From NCBI GenBank assembly GCA_963728845.1, contig CAVSLS010000032.1, positions 1-64,000 on the forward strand: a DNA stretch of 64,000 bases, given 5' to 3'. This DNA is from Bog-473 sp963728845 (GTDB taxonomy: Bacteria; Actinomycetota; Acidimicrobiia; Acidimicrobiales; RAAP-2). Below are positions 55,383-64,000 of this stretch, one piece after another; position 1 is the stretch's first letter; each line of letters begins with the position of its first letter. The notes under the pieces were generated by a model that was not told where the DNA came from, did no database searches, and saw only the letters and a list, made by a program, of their open reading frames with translations. The position numbers and the translations under genes are program-made.

Positions 55383-55439
55383 GACGTGCCTCCTGCGGCC
55401 TCGGCGGCGCCCCCGCCGAGGGGACCCTACCGGGCCCGC

Positions 55440-56024
55440 CTAGGCATCTGCGATCCGCTTCAGGGTGTTGCGGTCGGTGTGGATGACCTCCTCGGCCACC
55501 TTGGCATGCTTGATGACCGTGGTCTCGGAGTACGTGAACTCGTTCTCCACGCTGGTGTCGATGGTCACCTCGTAGCTCACCGACTGGGCGTTCTTGTCCA
55601 GCCAATTGTTGGCCAGGATGCCGTAGGTCTGGCTGCCCACCCGTGCCGAGAGCGTGAAGGTGGTGGCGTCGGCCGCCACCACCCCCCCGGCCACGACGGC
55701 CGAGCCACGGGGGATGAGGAAGCAACGGACCACCTCGCTGTCGCGGGCGTCCCACATCCAGTAGCCGACCTCGGTGTGGAACGGGTTCTCCTCGTCGCCC
55801 CGCCAGGCCGCCATGCGGTAGTCGAGGCCGTAGAGGACCTGGGACCCGTTCTCGACCGGCCCGAAGGGCTTGAAGTCGACGTGCTCCCGGTATGGGGTCA
55901 GGCCGATCTTCCCGGTCTCGTTGGCGTAGGCCACGTCCTCGCCCTGCTGGCCCTCCCAGATGCCCGCCAGCCGGGCCAGGGGCCCCCATTCAGGTCCTGC
56001 GCTCACCGCTTCCTCCTGCTCCAC
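55440..56024 (-). CDS. FABP-like heme-binding beta-barrel (nitrobindin-related) protein
   Basis: A protein of 194 residues. GIWEGQQGEDVAYANE is related to the GxWxGxG opening of nitrobindin/THAP4-like barrels, and VIHTDRNTLKR gives a C-terminal His suited as the heme ligand. Other strands (EVGYWMWDARDSEVVRCFLIPRG) fit the same barrel. Known relatives bind ferric heme and react with peroxynitrite; whether this one does is inferred. It lies 40 bp after pstA on the same strand. Confidence 0.75.
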   Translation of the reverse strand: MEQEEAVSAGPEWGPLARLAGIWEGQQGEDVAYANETGKIGLTPYREHVDFKPFGPVENGSQVLYGLDYRMAAWRGDEENPFHTEVGYWMWDARDSEVVRCFLIPRGSAVVAGGVVAADATTFTLSARVGSQTYGILANNWLDKNAQSVSYEVTIDTSVENEFTYSETTVIKHAKVAEEVIHTDRNTLKRIADA

Positions 56025-56064
56025 TCGGTCAGGCCACCATAGAGGCCCCGCCGGGAGCCCCCTT

Positions 56065-57040
56065 CTATCGCCGCGGCATCTCGTCCACGAGCATGCCCGG
56101 CGCGGTCGCCTCGGTCCGCGGCCCCGGCTTGGGGCGCCGCCCGATCCGGGTGCCGCGGGCCCCCTCGGCGTGCCGCTGGGTGCGGGCCACGACGATGCGG
56201 CTCGACACCAGGAGGAGCAGCACGATGACGACGAGGATCAGGGCGGCGTCGTAGGACAGGTAGTGGTACTGCGTCTCGGGTGCGTTGTAGTACGTGAAGA
56301 CGACGTAGGTCAGGTAGGGGAACTCGGCGTGGGTCAGCGAGTGCGGCAGCGTGTTCGAGAACCCCGCCGTGTAGATGAGCGGCGCCGTCTCGCCGCAGGC
56401 GATGGCCAGCGCGAGCAACAGGCCGGTGACGATGCCGGGCAGCGCGCTCTTGAGCACCACCTTGCGCAGCCCGTAGCCCATCGACATCCCCAGGGCCTCG
56501 GCCCCCTCCCGGTAGCCCGTCGGGACCTGGCGCAGGGAGTTCTCGGTCGTCTTGGCGATGTAGGGGATCACCATGATGGAGAGGATGATCAGCGCGGCCA
56601 GGAGCGAGAAGCCCCAGTGCAGCCCCACCACCAGCGCCACGTACCCGACGTAGCCGAGCACGATCGAGGGGAAGCCCGAGAGGATGTCCGAGGCGGTGCG
56701 CAGCGGGGCGCTGACGCGCGCCGCTGAACCGGCCGCGCCGCGCCAGCTCGGCCAGGTGGATGCCGGCGAGCACGCCGATCGTCCCCGCGATGAGGAAGAC
56801 ACCGAGCATGAGGATCAGGGTGCCGAGGATCTGGTCGCGCAGCCCACCGCCGGTGGAGGTCAGGGGCGTCCACAGGACGCTCCACCGCCAGTGTGACCAG
56901 GCGCGGGCGAGCACGCCGATCAGGACCCAGGCCGCCGGCGCCATGATGAGGATGAGCGCCAGGTAGGTGAGGACCCGCCACAGGCTCGACGAGACGCGCC
57001 GGCGCCTCGTGGCGGGCCCGCCCGACAGCGTGGTGCTCAT
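56065..57040 (-). CDS. pstA: Phosphate ABC transporter permease PstA (frameshifted)
   Basis: About 324 residues with six membrane helices. IAIGGGIAGVL-type segments are replaced here by HLAELARRGR; the EAA loop is YREGAEALGMSMGYGLRKVVLKSALPG, and ETAPLIYTAGFSN is typical of PstA. The break lies near 56740. The start codon at 57040 overlaps the pstC stop by one base (TGATG). Works with PstC, PstB and PstS in high-affinity phosphate uptake (known). Confidence 0.9.
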
Positions 57041-58129
57041 CAGGCCCCCCCGACCGGCGCGCCGACCCGGCCCGTCCTGGTGATGATCAGCCGGGCGATG
57101 AGGTTGACCGCGACGGAGATGACGGCGAGCACGAGGGCCAGCTCGGCCAGGGTGGCCACGGCGAAGCCGGTGCCGTCGGTGAGGGCGCCGTCGAGCTGGG
57201 TCAGGATCGTGGCGGCCACCGTCGTGAACGGCCCGTAGATGTTCACGGGGATGCGCAGCGCCGCCCCGCCGATCATGGCGACCGCGATCGTCTCTCCGAG
57301 CGCGCGGCCCAGGCCGAGGACCGTGGCGCCGATGATCCCCGACCGCACCCAGGGCAGGGTCACCTTGGACGCCACCTCCCAGTCGGTCATGCCGAGAGCG
57401 GAGGCACCCTCCTTGGGGAGCGGGGGCACCTGCTGGAACAGGTCGCGGGTGGTCGAGGTGATGATGGGGACGATCATGAGGGCGAGCACGATGCCGGCGG
57501 TGAGCAGGCCCTCGCCCGACCCGACGGGGTTGCGGAAGTACTGCAGCACCGGCACGTCGGGGGCGTTGTTGGCGATGATCGGGTAGACGTGCTTGGCCAG
57601 CCAGGGGCCGAAGGTCAGGATGCCCCACAGGCCGAGGACGACGCTCGGGATGCCGGCGAGGATCTCGATGGTGAACCCCAACGGCCGCGAGATCCACCCG
57701 GGCATGCGCTCGGTCGAGCGCGAAGGCGGCCCCGAGGGAGAGCGGGAGGGCGATGACGAGGGCGATCAGCGAGGAGACCAGCGTGCCCCAGAGGATGGCC
57801 CAGGCGCCGAACTGGGCGCCCATGGGGTGCGCCACGCCGTCGGTGTGCACGACGGCGCCGTAGCCGTTGCCGTAGGTCCAGTTCCTGCCGTAGAGGAAGT
57901 ACCAGCCGTTGACCCGGATGGCCGGGTAGGCCTTCACCGCCAGGACCGTCACCGCGAAGACCAGGGCGGCGAGCGGCAGGATCACCGCCACCCAGGCCGT
58001 CCCGCGCCAGGCGTGCTCCTCGTTCCGCCGGAAGAAGTCCGACACCCGCCGGGGCAGCGGCGGCTTGCCGATCGACTCCGCCTGTGGCGTGGCGGGGATG
58101 TTCCCCGCCACGCCGCCGACGGACGCCAC
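57040..58129 (-). CDS. pstC: Phosphate ABC transporter permease PstC (frameshifted)
   Basis: About 362 residues. An N-terminal cytosolic part and helix (AWVAVILPLAALVFAVTVLAVK in outline) precede the permease domain: IPSVVLGLWGILTFGPWLA, the EAA loop KEGASALGMTDWEVASKVTLPW and GLGRALGETIAVAMIGG. The break lies near 57715. Its GTG at 58129 overlaps the pstS stop by one base (TAGTG), so pstS, pstC and pstA are tightly coupled. Confidence 0.9.
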
Positions 58130-59256
58130 TACTGGATGCTCAGGATCTGCTTCACGGACTGCGCCACCACCTTGGACGGCAGCGGCTGGAAGTTGACCTG
58201 GGACAGGTACGAGGTGTTGTTCCCGTACTTGCTGTTGATCGCCCACTCCAGCACCGACCGGATGTTCTTGGCCGTGCTCGAACTCGACTGCTTGTCCGAG
58301 ACGATGGCGTACTCGTAGTTGACGATCGGGTAGCCGTTGTTGATGTTGCCGTAGATCAGCGAGATGGTCCCGTTGGCCGGGGTCTTCTTCACGAAGCCGG
58401 CGGCCTCGGCTGCAATCGACGCCTGCGTCGGCACCACGTACTGCCCGTGGCCGTTGCCCAGCGCGGAGTACCCCAGTCCGGCCTGCAGGGTCTGGGTGAG
58501 GTAGCTGATGCCGATGTAGGCGATGCAGCCCGGCGTCGCCTTGCAGCCCGACACCATGCCCGAGTTGCCCATCTCGCCCAGTGCGCCCGGGGCGGCGGGC
58601 CACGGGACGGTGGTGTTGTACCCGACCTTGGTGCCCCAGCCCGAGGGGTCGGCCTTGGAGAGGTACTGGGTGAAGATGAAGGTGTCACCGCTGCTGTCCG
58701 AGCGGTGCAGGGCGACGATCGGGGTGGCCGGGCAGCGTGACGCCCGGGTTCAGGCTGGCGATCTGCGAGTCGTTCCACGTGGTGATCTGTGCCCTGGTAG
58801 ATCTCAGAGACCACCTTCCCGGACAGTTTCAGGTGGAGAGGTACGCCCGGGACGTTGTAGGCCACCATCTGCGCCGAGATGGCCGTCGGGATGTTCTTCA
58901 GGTCCGGGTTGGCCGACACGACGCTCGGGGACAGGTAGGCGTCGGAGGCGCCGATGTCGATGGTGCCGTTCTCGGCCTCCGAGATCCCGGTGCCCGAGCC
59001 CGTCCCTGCGGTCTGGATGGTGCGTGCTCGGGAACTTGGTGTTGTACCCGCCGGCCCAGAGGTTGAAGAGCGGGTACATCAGGGTGCTTCCTGTCTCGGT
59101 CACGGTGCCGCCCGAAGGCGTCTCCACGCCGCTGCTGGGCAGCTTGGTGCTGGCCGACGCCGCCGCGCCGAACACAACCGAGCTCAGCGCGAGCCCGGCC
59201 AGAGCGGTGACGACCATGCCCCGCCTCAGTCGTGCCGCGCCTATCAATTTGTTCAC
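58129..59256 (-). CDS. pstS: Phosphate-binding protein PstS (frameshifted)
   Basis: About 375 residues. The GTG at 59256 follows AAGGAGA. Signal peptide VTALAGLALSSVVFGAAASAS. Phosphate-binding motifs: ETGSTLMYPLFNLW at the mature N-terminus, then GTGSGTGISEAENGTIDIGASDAYLS across a break near 59035. A second break lies near 58795 and a further one upstream of 58600. No lipobox is seen, so the protein is secreted or retained otherwise. It delivers phosphate to PstCA. Confidence 0.88.
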
Positions 59257-59360
59257 AGGTTCTCTCCTTGTGAGGTGGTTGGTGTGTGCTTCGGTGTTGT
59301 TGATTGGTGAACTCCTGCGGTCGCCGCCGGCGCCGGAAGTCACTTGGTTCGGGCCAGGCC

Positions 59361-60104
59361 CTACCCCATCCGCCCCGTGACGTACCGCTCGGTGTCGGGA
59401 TGCTCGGGCCGGTTGAAGAGCTCGTCGGTCAGGCCGTGCTCCATCAGTTGCCCCTGATAGAAGAACATGGTGTGGTTCGACACCCGCATGGCCTGGCCGA
59501 GGTTGTGCGTGACCACGATCAGCGTCAGCGCGGGAGTCAGCGTCTTGAGCAGCGCCTCGATCGACTCCGTCGTCACCGGGTCGAGCGCCGACGTCGGCTC
59601 GTCGAGCAGGAGGACCTCGGGCCCGACCGCGAGCGCCCGAGCCAGGCACAGGAGCTGTTGCTGCCCGCCTGAGAGGCGGAAGGGCGAGTCGTTGAGGCGG
59701 TCCTTGACCATGTCCCAGAGGCCGACCTCCGTCAAGCGCCGCTCGCACACGACGTCGAGCTGCTTTCCCTTGGCGATGCGGTGTGCCTTGACGCCCGCCA
59801 CCACGTTGTCCTTGATCGACATCGGGAACGGATTCGGTCGTTGGAACAGCATGCCGACGCGGCGGCGCAGCGTGAGGAGATCGACGTGCTGGGCCCACAG
59901 GCTCTCTTCGTCGAGCGTCACGTCGCCGCTGCGCTCGAAACCGGGGACGCGGTCGTTCATCCGGTTCAGCGTGCGCAGGAAGGTGGACTTGCCCGAGCCC
60001 GTTGGCCCGATCAGCGCGGTGATCGTGCCACGCTTCAGCTTGACGTTGATGTCGGCGAGCACCGAGCGCCCGGAGAACCCGAGCGTCAGCCTCACAGACT
60101 CCAT
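59361..60104 (-). CDS. pstB: Phosphate ABC transporter ATPase PstB
   Basis: At least 247 residues. Walker A GPTGSGKST, signature LSGGQQQLLCLARAL, Walker B VLLLDEPTS, and the H-loop THNLGQAMRVSNH are all intact. The in-frame stretch upstream (RVDEALKALDPDAARPECV) also looks coding, so the true start is probably upstream of the ATG at 60104, up to about 60190, where no ATG or GTG exists in frame; a start-proximal frameshift is possible. It is the first gene of the operon. Confidence 0.92.
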   Translation of the reverse strand: MESVRLTLGFSGRSVLADINVKLKRGTITALIGPTGSGKSTFLRTLNRMNDRVPGFERSGDVTLDEESLWAQHVDLLTLRRRVGMLFQRPNPFPMSIKDNVVAGVKAHRIAKGKQLDVVCERRLTEVGLWDMVKDRLNDSPFRLSGGQQQLLCLARALAVGPEVLLLDEPTSALDPVTTESIEALLKTLTPALTLIVVTHNLGQAMRVSNHTMFFYQGQLMEHGLTDELFNRPEHPDTERYVTGRMG

Positions 60105-60241
60105 GACGCACTCCGGCCTGGCCGCGTCGGGATCGAGGGCCTTGAGCGCCTCGTCGACACGGTTCTGTGTCTCGGTCGCAACAAGATTCGTGACGTGCCT
60201 CGGCGGTTTCGCCGTCCTCCACTTCCTAGGAACGTAGCCAG

Positions 60242-60285
60242 GCCAGATGAACGTCCGGCAACAGGAGCGCAATCTCCGAGTGAAC
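60242..60285 (-). promoter_or_regulatory. PHO-box-like direct repeats upstream of pstB
   Basis: Reading leftwards, GTTCACTCGGA (60285-60275) and GTTCATCTGGC (60252-60242) are exactly 33 bp apart, or three 11-bp units. Both closely match the Streptomyces PhoP direct-repeat unit (consensus about GTTCACCCGGC, known). The two intervening units match poorly. The site is 138-181 bp before the annotated pstB ATG. Confidence 0.4.
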
Positions 60286-60331
60286 AGTTCGTAAGGGTGA
60301 GATTCTTGCTCGGCCAGGGCCTCGTGACGGC

Positions 60332-61207
60332 TCAGGCCCGCAGTGCCCCGGTGTCCTGGGTCGTGCGGGCCATCACTCCCCGGTGGGCTGCCGCGATGGC
60401 CGTGACGATCCCGGGTGCCCAGGCGATGACGGCGAGGCAGGCCAGCGCGGCGGGGATCGACAGCACCAGCGCCGCACCCGTCGAGAACAGCGCGCAGCCT
60501 GCGGCCGCTGAACTCAGGAATGCGGCGGCGAGCCACGCGAGCCACCACTGCAGCACCCGCCGCCGGTGCGGGTCGTCGGGCGGGAGGCAGTCGCGGATGG
60601 CGGAGTACGGCACCCACAGGTTGACGACGGGGACGAACCACGAACCGACGCCCCACGCGGGGGAGCGGCGTGACGGGATCCCGAGCGCCCGCCCGGCGGA
60701 CGCCGCCCGGTGCTGCCAGATGCAGGCCACGATCACCGCCGCGACGGTGAGCAGGCCGACGACGAGATTGGCGGGGCTGTACCCGCTGGGGCCGTGGTAG
60801 GGCGGCGGCGTGATGCCGTTCTGGGCGTCGTGCCAGTCCACCCGGAACTGGTGACCGACGGCCCGCAACTGGTCGGCGTTCACCCGCTGCAGAATGAGGG
60901 TGACGAGGTAGTAGACGGCCGGCATGACGACGGCGACGCGCGCCATGCGCACCAACCGCTGCTCGTCGTCCACCAACCGGCTCGTGTTGAAGGTGTTCAG
61001 CCGCTCCGACGCCGTGACCCACGGCGCCACCTGAGCTGGCGGCCCTTGGGGCGGCGCGGCGCCCGCCCACGGTGGTGGGGGCGGATGCTCTGGCAGCACG
61101 GTCGCCTCGGTCCAGGCGTAGCCGTCCCACCAGCGCTGCCCCGGGCCGCCGGCCGGGTCCGGGTACCACCCCGGCGGCGCGCCGGGGTAGCCGCTGTGCT
61201 CGCTCAC
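60332..61207 (-). CDS. DUF2510-DUF4328 membrane protein
   Basis: A protein of 291 residues from a GTG start at 61207. The N-terminal PGWYPDPAGGPGQRWWDGYAW is a DUF2510; a Pro-rich linker follows. The DUF4328 part has six or so helices and the signature SPAWGVGSWFVPVVNLWVPYSAIRD. An apparent in-frame extension beyond 61207 is a shadow of the divergent epimerase gene. Function is unknown. Confidence 0.82.
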   Translation of the reverse strand: MSEHSGYPGAPPGWYPDPAGGPGQRWWDGYAWTEATVLPEHPPPPPWAGAAPPQGPPAQVAPWVTASERLNTFNTSRLVDDEQRLVRMARVAVVMPAVYYLVTLILQRVNADQLRAVGHQFRVDWHDAQNGITPPPYHGPSGYSPANLVVGLLTVAAVIVACIWQHRAASAGRALGIPSRRSPAWGVGSWFVPVVNLWVPYSAIRDCLPPDDPHRRRVLQWWLAWLAAAFLSSAAAGCALFSTGAALVLSIPAALACLAVIAWAPGIVTAIAAAHRGVMARTTQDTGALRA

Positions 61208-61261
61208 CCACCCATCCTGCCAAAGGGGCGGCTCGGCACCGGCACGCGTAGCCTCAGGCGC

Positions 61262-62225
61262 GTGCGCATCTTCGTCGTGGGAGGCACCGGGGCCATCGGG
61301 CGTCCCCTGGTGCAGGCCCTCGTCGCGGCCGGGCACGACGTCACCGTGTTCTCCCGCAGCGAGGGGAGGATCGCGGCCCTGGGTGTCCCCGGCGTCGAGC
61401 CGGCGGTCGGCGATGCCTTCGACGCCGACAGGGTGACACGCGCCGTGGAGGCGGCGAGACCCGAGGTGCTGGTCAACCAGTTGACCAGCCTGGCCCAGTC
61501 CGCCAATCCCTTGGCGGTGAAGCGCGGGTTCGACACGACCAGCCGCTTGCGGCGCGAGGTCTCGGGCACGCTGGCCACCGCCGCCCGCTCCGCCGGCGCC
61601 CGCCGTGTCATCGCCCAGAGCATCTCGTTTGCCTACCGCCCGGGCCCCGGGACGCGGACAGAATCCGACCCGCTGTGGACCGACGCCCCTGGGCAGATCG
61701 CCAAGCTCACGGGATCCCTCGCCGCGCTCGAGTCGGTCACCCTCGGCGACGGAGCCGTCGAGGGTGTCGTGCTGCGCTACGGGTCCTTCTACGGCCCGGG
61801 CACCTACTTCGCGCCCGGCGGCCTCTACGCCTCCATGATCGCCAAGCGCCGCCTGCCGATTCCCGGCGACGGCGGCGGGCTCTTCGGCCTCGTGCACATC
61901 GACGACGCGGCAGCGGCCACCGTGGCCGCGCTGGAGGGTCCGGTCGGCGTGTTCAACGTCGTCGACGACGTGCCTGCCCGGGCGTCCGAATGGATGCCCT
62001 TCGTGGCCGAACTGCTCGGCGCCAGGCCACCGCTCCACGTACCGGAGGCGGTTGCCAGCATCGGGGCCGGGAAGTTCCTGACGTATCTCATGTGCGACCA
62101 GCCGGCGGTCTCCAACGGTCGGGCCCGCAGCGAGCTCGGCTGGACACCGCGGTACCCCGATTGGCACGAGGGTCTGCGTGCCGCCCTCGCTCCTGGCGGT
62201 GGCCCGACAGACAGCGCTTTCCTGA
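61262..62225 (+). CDS. NAD-dependent epimerase/dehydratase (extended SDR), 3' frameshift
   Basis: About 320 residues. VRIFVVGGTGAIGRPLVQALVAAGHDVTV gives the G-x-x-G-x-x-G dinucleotide loop (GGTGAIG). The usual YxxxK catalytic pair is not clearly seen, so it may be an atypical or NmrA-like member. The C-terminal SNGRARSELGWTPRYPDWHEGLRAAL is typical of the family. A slip near 62210 would give the tail ARQTALS and a stop at 62223. Start GTG 61262. The next gene converges with a 2-bp gap. Confidence 0.82.
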
Positions 62226-62227
62226 CG

Positions 62228-63415
62228 TCAGCCGACGGGCAGCCCGAGCGCCGCCGCGACGGCGCCGATGACCCCGGCGCCGACGAGCGTCAGCACGACG
62301 CTGCGCCGCAGTACGACGATCATGGCCAGCGCGCCGGCCAGGATCGCCACCTGCCACACGTGCGAAATACCCAGCGCGAGGGGGATGGACGCGCCGGCAA
62401 TCGCGCCGATGGCGGCCGGCCCCGCACCGCCAAGGAAGGACTGCGCAACCCGGTTGGTCCGCAGCGCGCCGAAGTGCCGGGCCCCCAGGGCAATGAACAG
62501 AAACGAGGGTGAGAACGCGAGGAGGGCCGCCAGGAGCGCGCCGCCCACGCCGGCCGCGGCGTAGCCGACGACGGCGACCGTCTGCACGACCGGGCCGGGA
62601 GTGATCTGCCCGAGCGCAACCGCGTTGAGGAACTGCGCGTTCGTCATCCAGTGGTAGTGGTGCACGGCGTCGGCCTGCATGAGTGGAATGATCACGAAGC
62701 CTCCCCCGAACGAGAGCGCGCCAACCTTGAGTGCGACCCAGGCCAAGGCACCCAACCCGCCGGTCACCACGACGCCCAGCGGCGCCACGAAGGCCTTCAG
62801 GTTCTCGGGTGGTCGCACCGCGCCCGACAGGGCGACCTCCACCAGCCCGCACCCCAGCAGGACGAGGACGAGGAAGGTCCCGACGGTCGCCGCCGCCACG
62901 CCGCCGAGCACGCCGTAGACGATCCAGCGCACCCGCCGGGCCCTGGCACGACCGACCCGACGCCAGCTGGCCGGGATCAGGCCCAGGGCGGCATTGACGG
63001 CGACCGGTGCCACCGCCGCGCCGGCGCCGAGTGCGGCACCCTTGATCCAGGTGGGCGGGCTCGAGGCCAGGAACACGGCAGCCAGCCCGATGATCACCGC
63101 GAGTCCGGGACAGATGAAGCAGGCACCTCCGACGAGCGCGCCGGGCAAGCCGCGCAGCCGCCACGCGCAGAAGATGGCCAGCTGGGTCGACGCTGGACCG
63201 GGGAGCAGGTTCGTCGCCGCGATGGCGTCCTCGAACTCGGTCTCGTCCAGCCATCCCTCGCGCTCGACGGCCAGCCGGCGCAGCATGGCGATGTGCGTCG
63301 GTGGGCCGCCGAAGCCGGTGCACCCGATGCGGCCCCACTCCTTGGCGATCGTCCCGAGGGCGACGTCGGGTCTTGCGTCCGGGGTCGGTTCGTCCGGCGA
63401 CGTCTCGTCCGGCAT
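62228..63415 (-). CDS. chrA: Chromate transporter ChrA (CHR family)
   Basis: A protein of 395 residues, the long two-domain type. The N-terminal half has FGGPPTHIAMLRRLAVE and LLPGPASTQLAIFCAWRL; the C-terminal half has GALSFGGGFVIIPLMQADAV and ALGQITPGPVVQTVAVVGY. These FGG and PGP motifs are conserved in CHR proteins that export chromate (known). A basic and acidic N-terminus precedes the first helix. No chromate reductase or regulator is adjacent. Confidence 0.92.
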   Translation of the reverse strand: MPDETSPDEPTPDARPDVALGTIAKEWGRIGCTGFGGPPTHIAMLRRLAVEREGWLDETEFEDAIAATNLLPGPASTQLAIFCAWRLRGLPGALVGGACFICPGLAVIIGLAAVFLASSPPTWIKGAALGAGAAVAPVAVNAALGLIPASWRRVGRARARRVRWIVYGVLGGVAAATVGTFLVLVLLGCGLVEVALSGAVRPPENLKAFVAPLGVVVTGGLGALAWVALKVGALSFGGGFVIIPLMQADAVHHYHWMTNAQFLNAVALGQITPGPVVQTVAVVGYAAAGVGGALLAALLAFSPSFLFIALGARHFGALRTNRVAQSFLGGAGPAAIGAIAGASIPLALGISHVWQVAILAGALAMIVVLRRSVVLTLVGAGVIGAVAAALGLPVG

Positions 63416-63450
63416 GCCTCATGTTCGCACGCCGGCGGCGGCGTTCGACG

Positions 63451-64000
63451 CTACGACAGCAGGACCGGCGCCATCTCTTCCAGCGCGGCGATGTGCGCGT
63501 CAACGCTCGTCAATCCCGCGTGCATCGTGTTGATCGACAGGTGGCTCGCCCCCGCCTCCCGCCAACGGCGGGCGTGCTCCGCGATCTTGTCGTGGTCCCG
63601 GGCGCTGTACTCGAGCCTGCCTTCGAATTCGAAACGGGACAGGTCGCGCCCCGCCTCGGCCGCGCCCTCGCGGATGATCTCGAGCGCGTGCTCGAGGCCG
63701 CCGCCGGGGCGGACCATGGGGAACCAGCCGTCGGCGACGCGCCCGACCCGGCGTAGCGCCGCCGGGGCGTGGCCGCCGATCCAGATCGGGATCGGTCGCT
63801 GTGCCGGCAGGGGTGCCAGCCCGGCCGCCCGGATGTGATGAAAGCGGCCGTCCACGGTGACGCTGTGCTGCGTCCAGAGCGCGCGCAGCACCGCGACCTG
63901 CTCCTCCAGAATGGCCGCCCGCTCGTCGAACCTCACACCGAGCGCGTCGTACTCGAGCTTGTTCCACCCGATGCCAAGCCCGAGGCGGAAGCGGCCGCCG
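63451..64000 (-). CDS. LLM-class oxidoreductase, 5' end cut by window edge
   Basis: About 182 C-terminal residues are visible. FRLGLGIGWNKLEYDALGVRF, PIPIWIGGHAPAALRRVGRVADGWFP and FEFEGRLEYSARDHDKIAEHA belong to the luciferase-like F420/FMN monooxygenase family. The N-terminus lies beyond position 64000. Unlike the enzyme at 26244, the visible GGHAPAALRR region marks a different subgroup, as in glucose-6-phosphate-dehydrogenase-like or alkanal-type members; the substrate is unknown. Confidence 0.88.
   Translation of the reverse strand, partial: GGRFRLGLGIGWNKLEYDALGVRFDERAAILEEQVAVLRALWTQHSVTVDGRFHHIRAAGLAPLPAQRPIPIWIGGHAPAALRRVGRVADGWFPMVRPGGGLEHALEIIREGAAEAGRDLSRFEFEGRLEYSARDHDKIAEHARRWREAGASHLSINTMHAGLTSVDAHIAALEEMAPVLLS

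Noticed and set aside
55383..55439. GGGGACCC...GGGCCC hairpin-like stretch between the acyl-CoA dehydrogenase and the heme-barrel gene
   Set aside because: The stem is short and there is no T run; the spacing differs from the DosR-like sites, so neither a terminator nor a box is supported.
61210..62167. N-terminal extension of the DUF2510/DUF4328 protein
   Set aside because: It is antisense to the epimerase gene, and the DUF2510 domain begins directly after the GTG at 61207.
1..64000. CRISPR arrays, insertion sequences, rRNA genes and riboswitches
   Set aside because: No regularly spaced repeats, transposase reading frames, terminal inverted repeats, rRNA-like sequence or known riboswitch core were seen in the read-through; only the tRNA fragment at the left edge is RNA-like.

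Overview
The window looks like chromosomal DNA of a high-GC actinobacterium, most likely of the class Acidimicrobiia. This is an inference from gene content: DUF2510 domains, SCO6745/SalK-like and DUF6325 proteins, F420-type LLM oxidoreductases, SHOCT/PLDc_N mini-proteins, frequent GTG starts, and a secreted 'YWLVASDGG' repeat protein. No rRNA, CRISPR array, insertion sequence or phage gene cluster was seen. About 35 apparent single-base frameshifts fall in about 20 otherwise well-conserved genes (pst operon, acyl-CoA dehydrogenase, MMPL transporter and others). I read these as consensus errors of a single-molecule or low-coverage assembly. Affected genes are annotated over their full reconstructed span.

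Layout. 0-10 kb: a tRNA 3' fragment at the left edge, a secreted propeller/beta-helix protein, a MarR/RCC1 divergon with overlapping leaderless promoters, a lipoprotein phosphoesterase, a MarR/MFS drug-efflux divergon and a PhyH-like oxygenase. 10-23 kb: two large cyclic-di-GMP proteins (CHASE-PAS-GAF-PAS-GGDEF-EAL and PAS3-GGDEF-EAL) flanking a leftward run of sulfotransferase, quinone-reductase-like, hydrolase and SGNH genes, then an arylsulfatase. 23-42 kb: an island rich in small membrane and stress-type genes (PLDc_N and SHOCT proteins, DUF6325, DUF2252, DUF302, GAP, hotdog thioesterase, MBL hydrolase, LPG-synthase-like flippase) plus fucosidase and arylamine N-acetyltransferase. A CstR-like persulfide-sensor divergon (MMPL transporter versus CoA-disulfide reductase/rhodanese) lies inside it. 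42-49 kb: a PTPS-related polytopic protein, an autoregulated-looking TetR-P450 pair, a bacterial PH-domain pair and a SalK-like protein. 49-56 kb: leftward catabolic-type operons (SDR/NIPSNAP-like/cupin; acyl-CoA dehydrogenase/M20 amidohydrolase), a NAGPA-like lipoprotein and a heme-barrel protein. 56-64 kb: a pst phosphate operon in the order pstB-pstS-pstC-pstA with a PHO-box-like upstream site, a DUF2510/DUF4328 protein, an epimerase, a ChrA chromate transporter and an edge-truncated LLM enzyme.

The most interesting signal is a recurring imperfect palindrome resembling the actinobacterial DosR/DevR dormancy box. It occurs at one near-canonical site before the CHASE/GGDEF/EAL gene and in at least six intergenic regions between 24.4 and 40.6 kb, next to the PLDc_N/SHOCT, hotdog, DUF2252 and small hypothetical genes. 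These scattered genes of unknown function may form one stress or hypoxia regulon. The best candidate for a second unit is the CstR-like gene, with a perfect 16-bp operator and a degenerate second copy placed inside the promoter spacer of a persulfide-handling operon.
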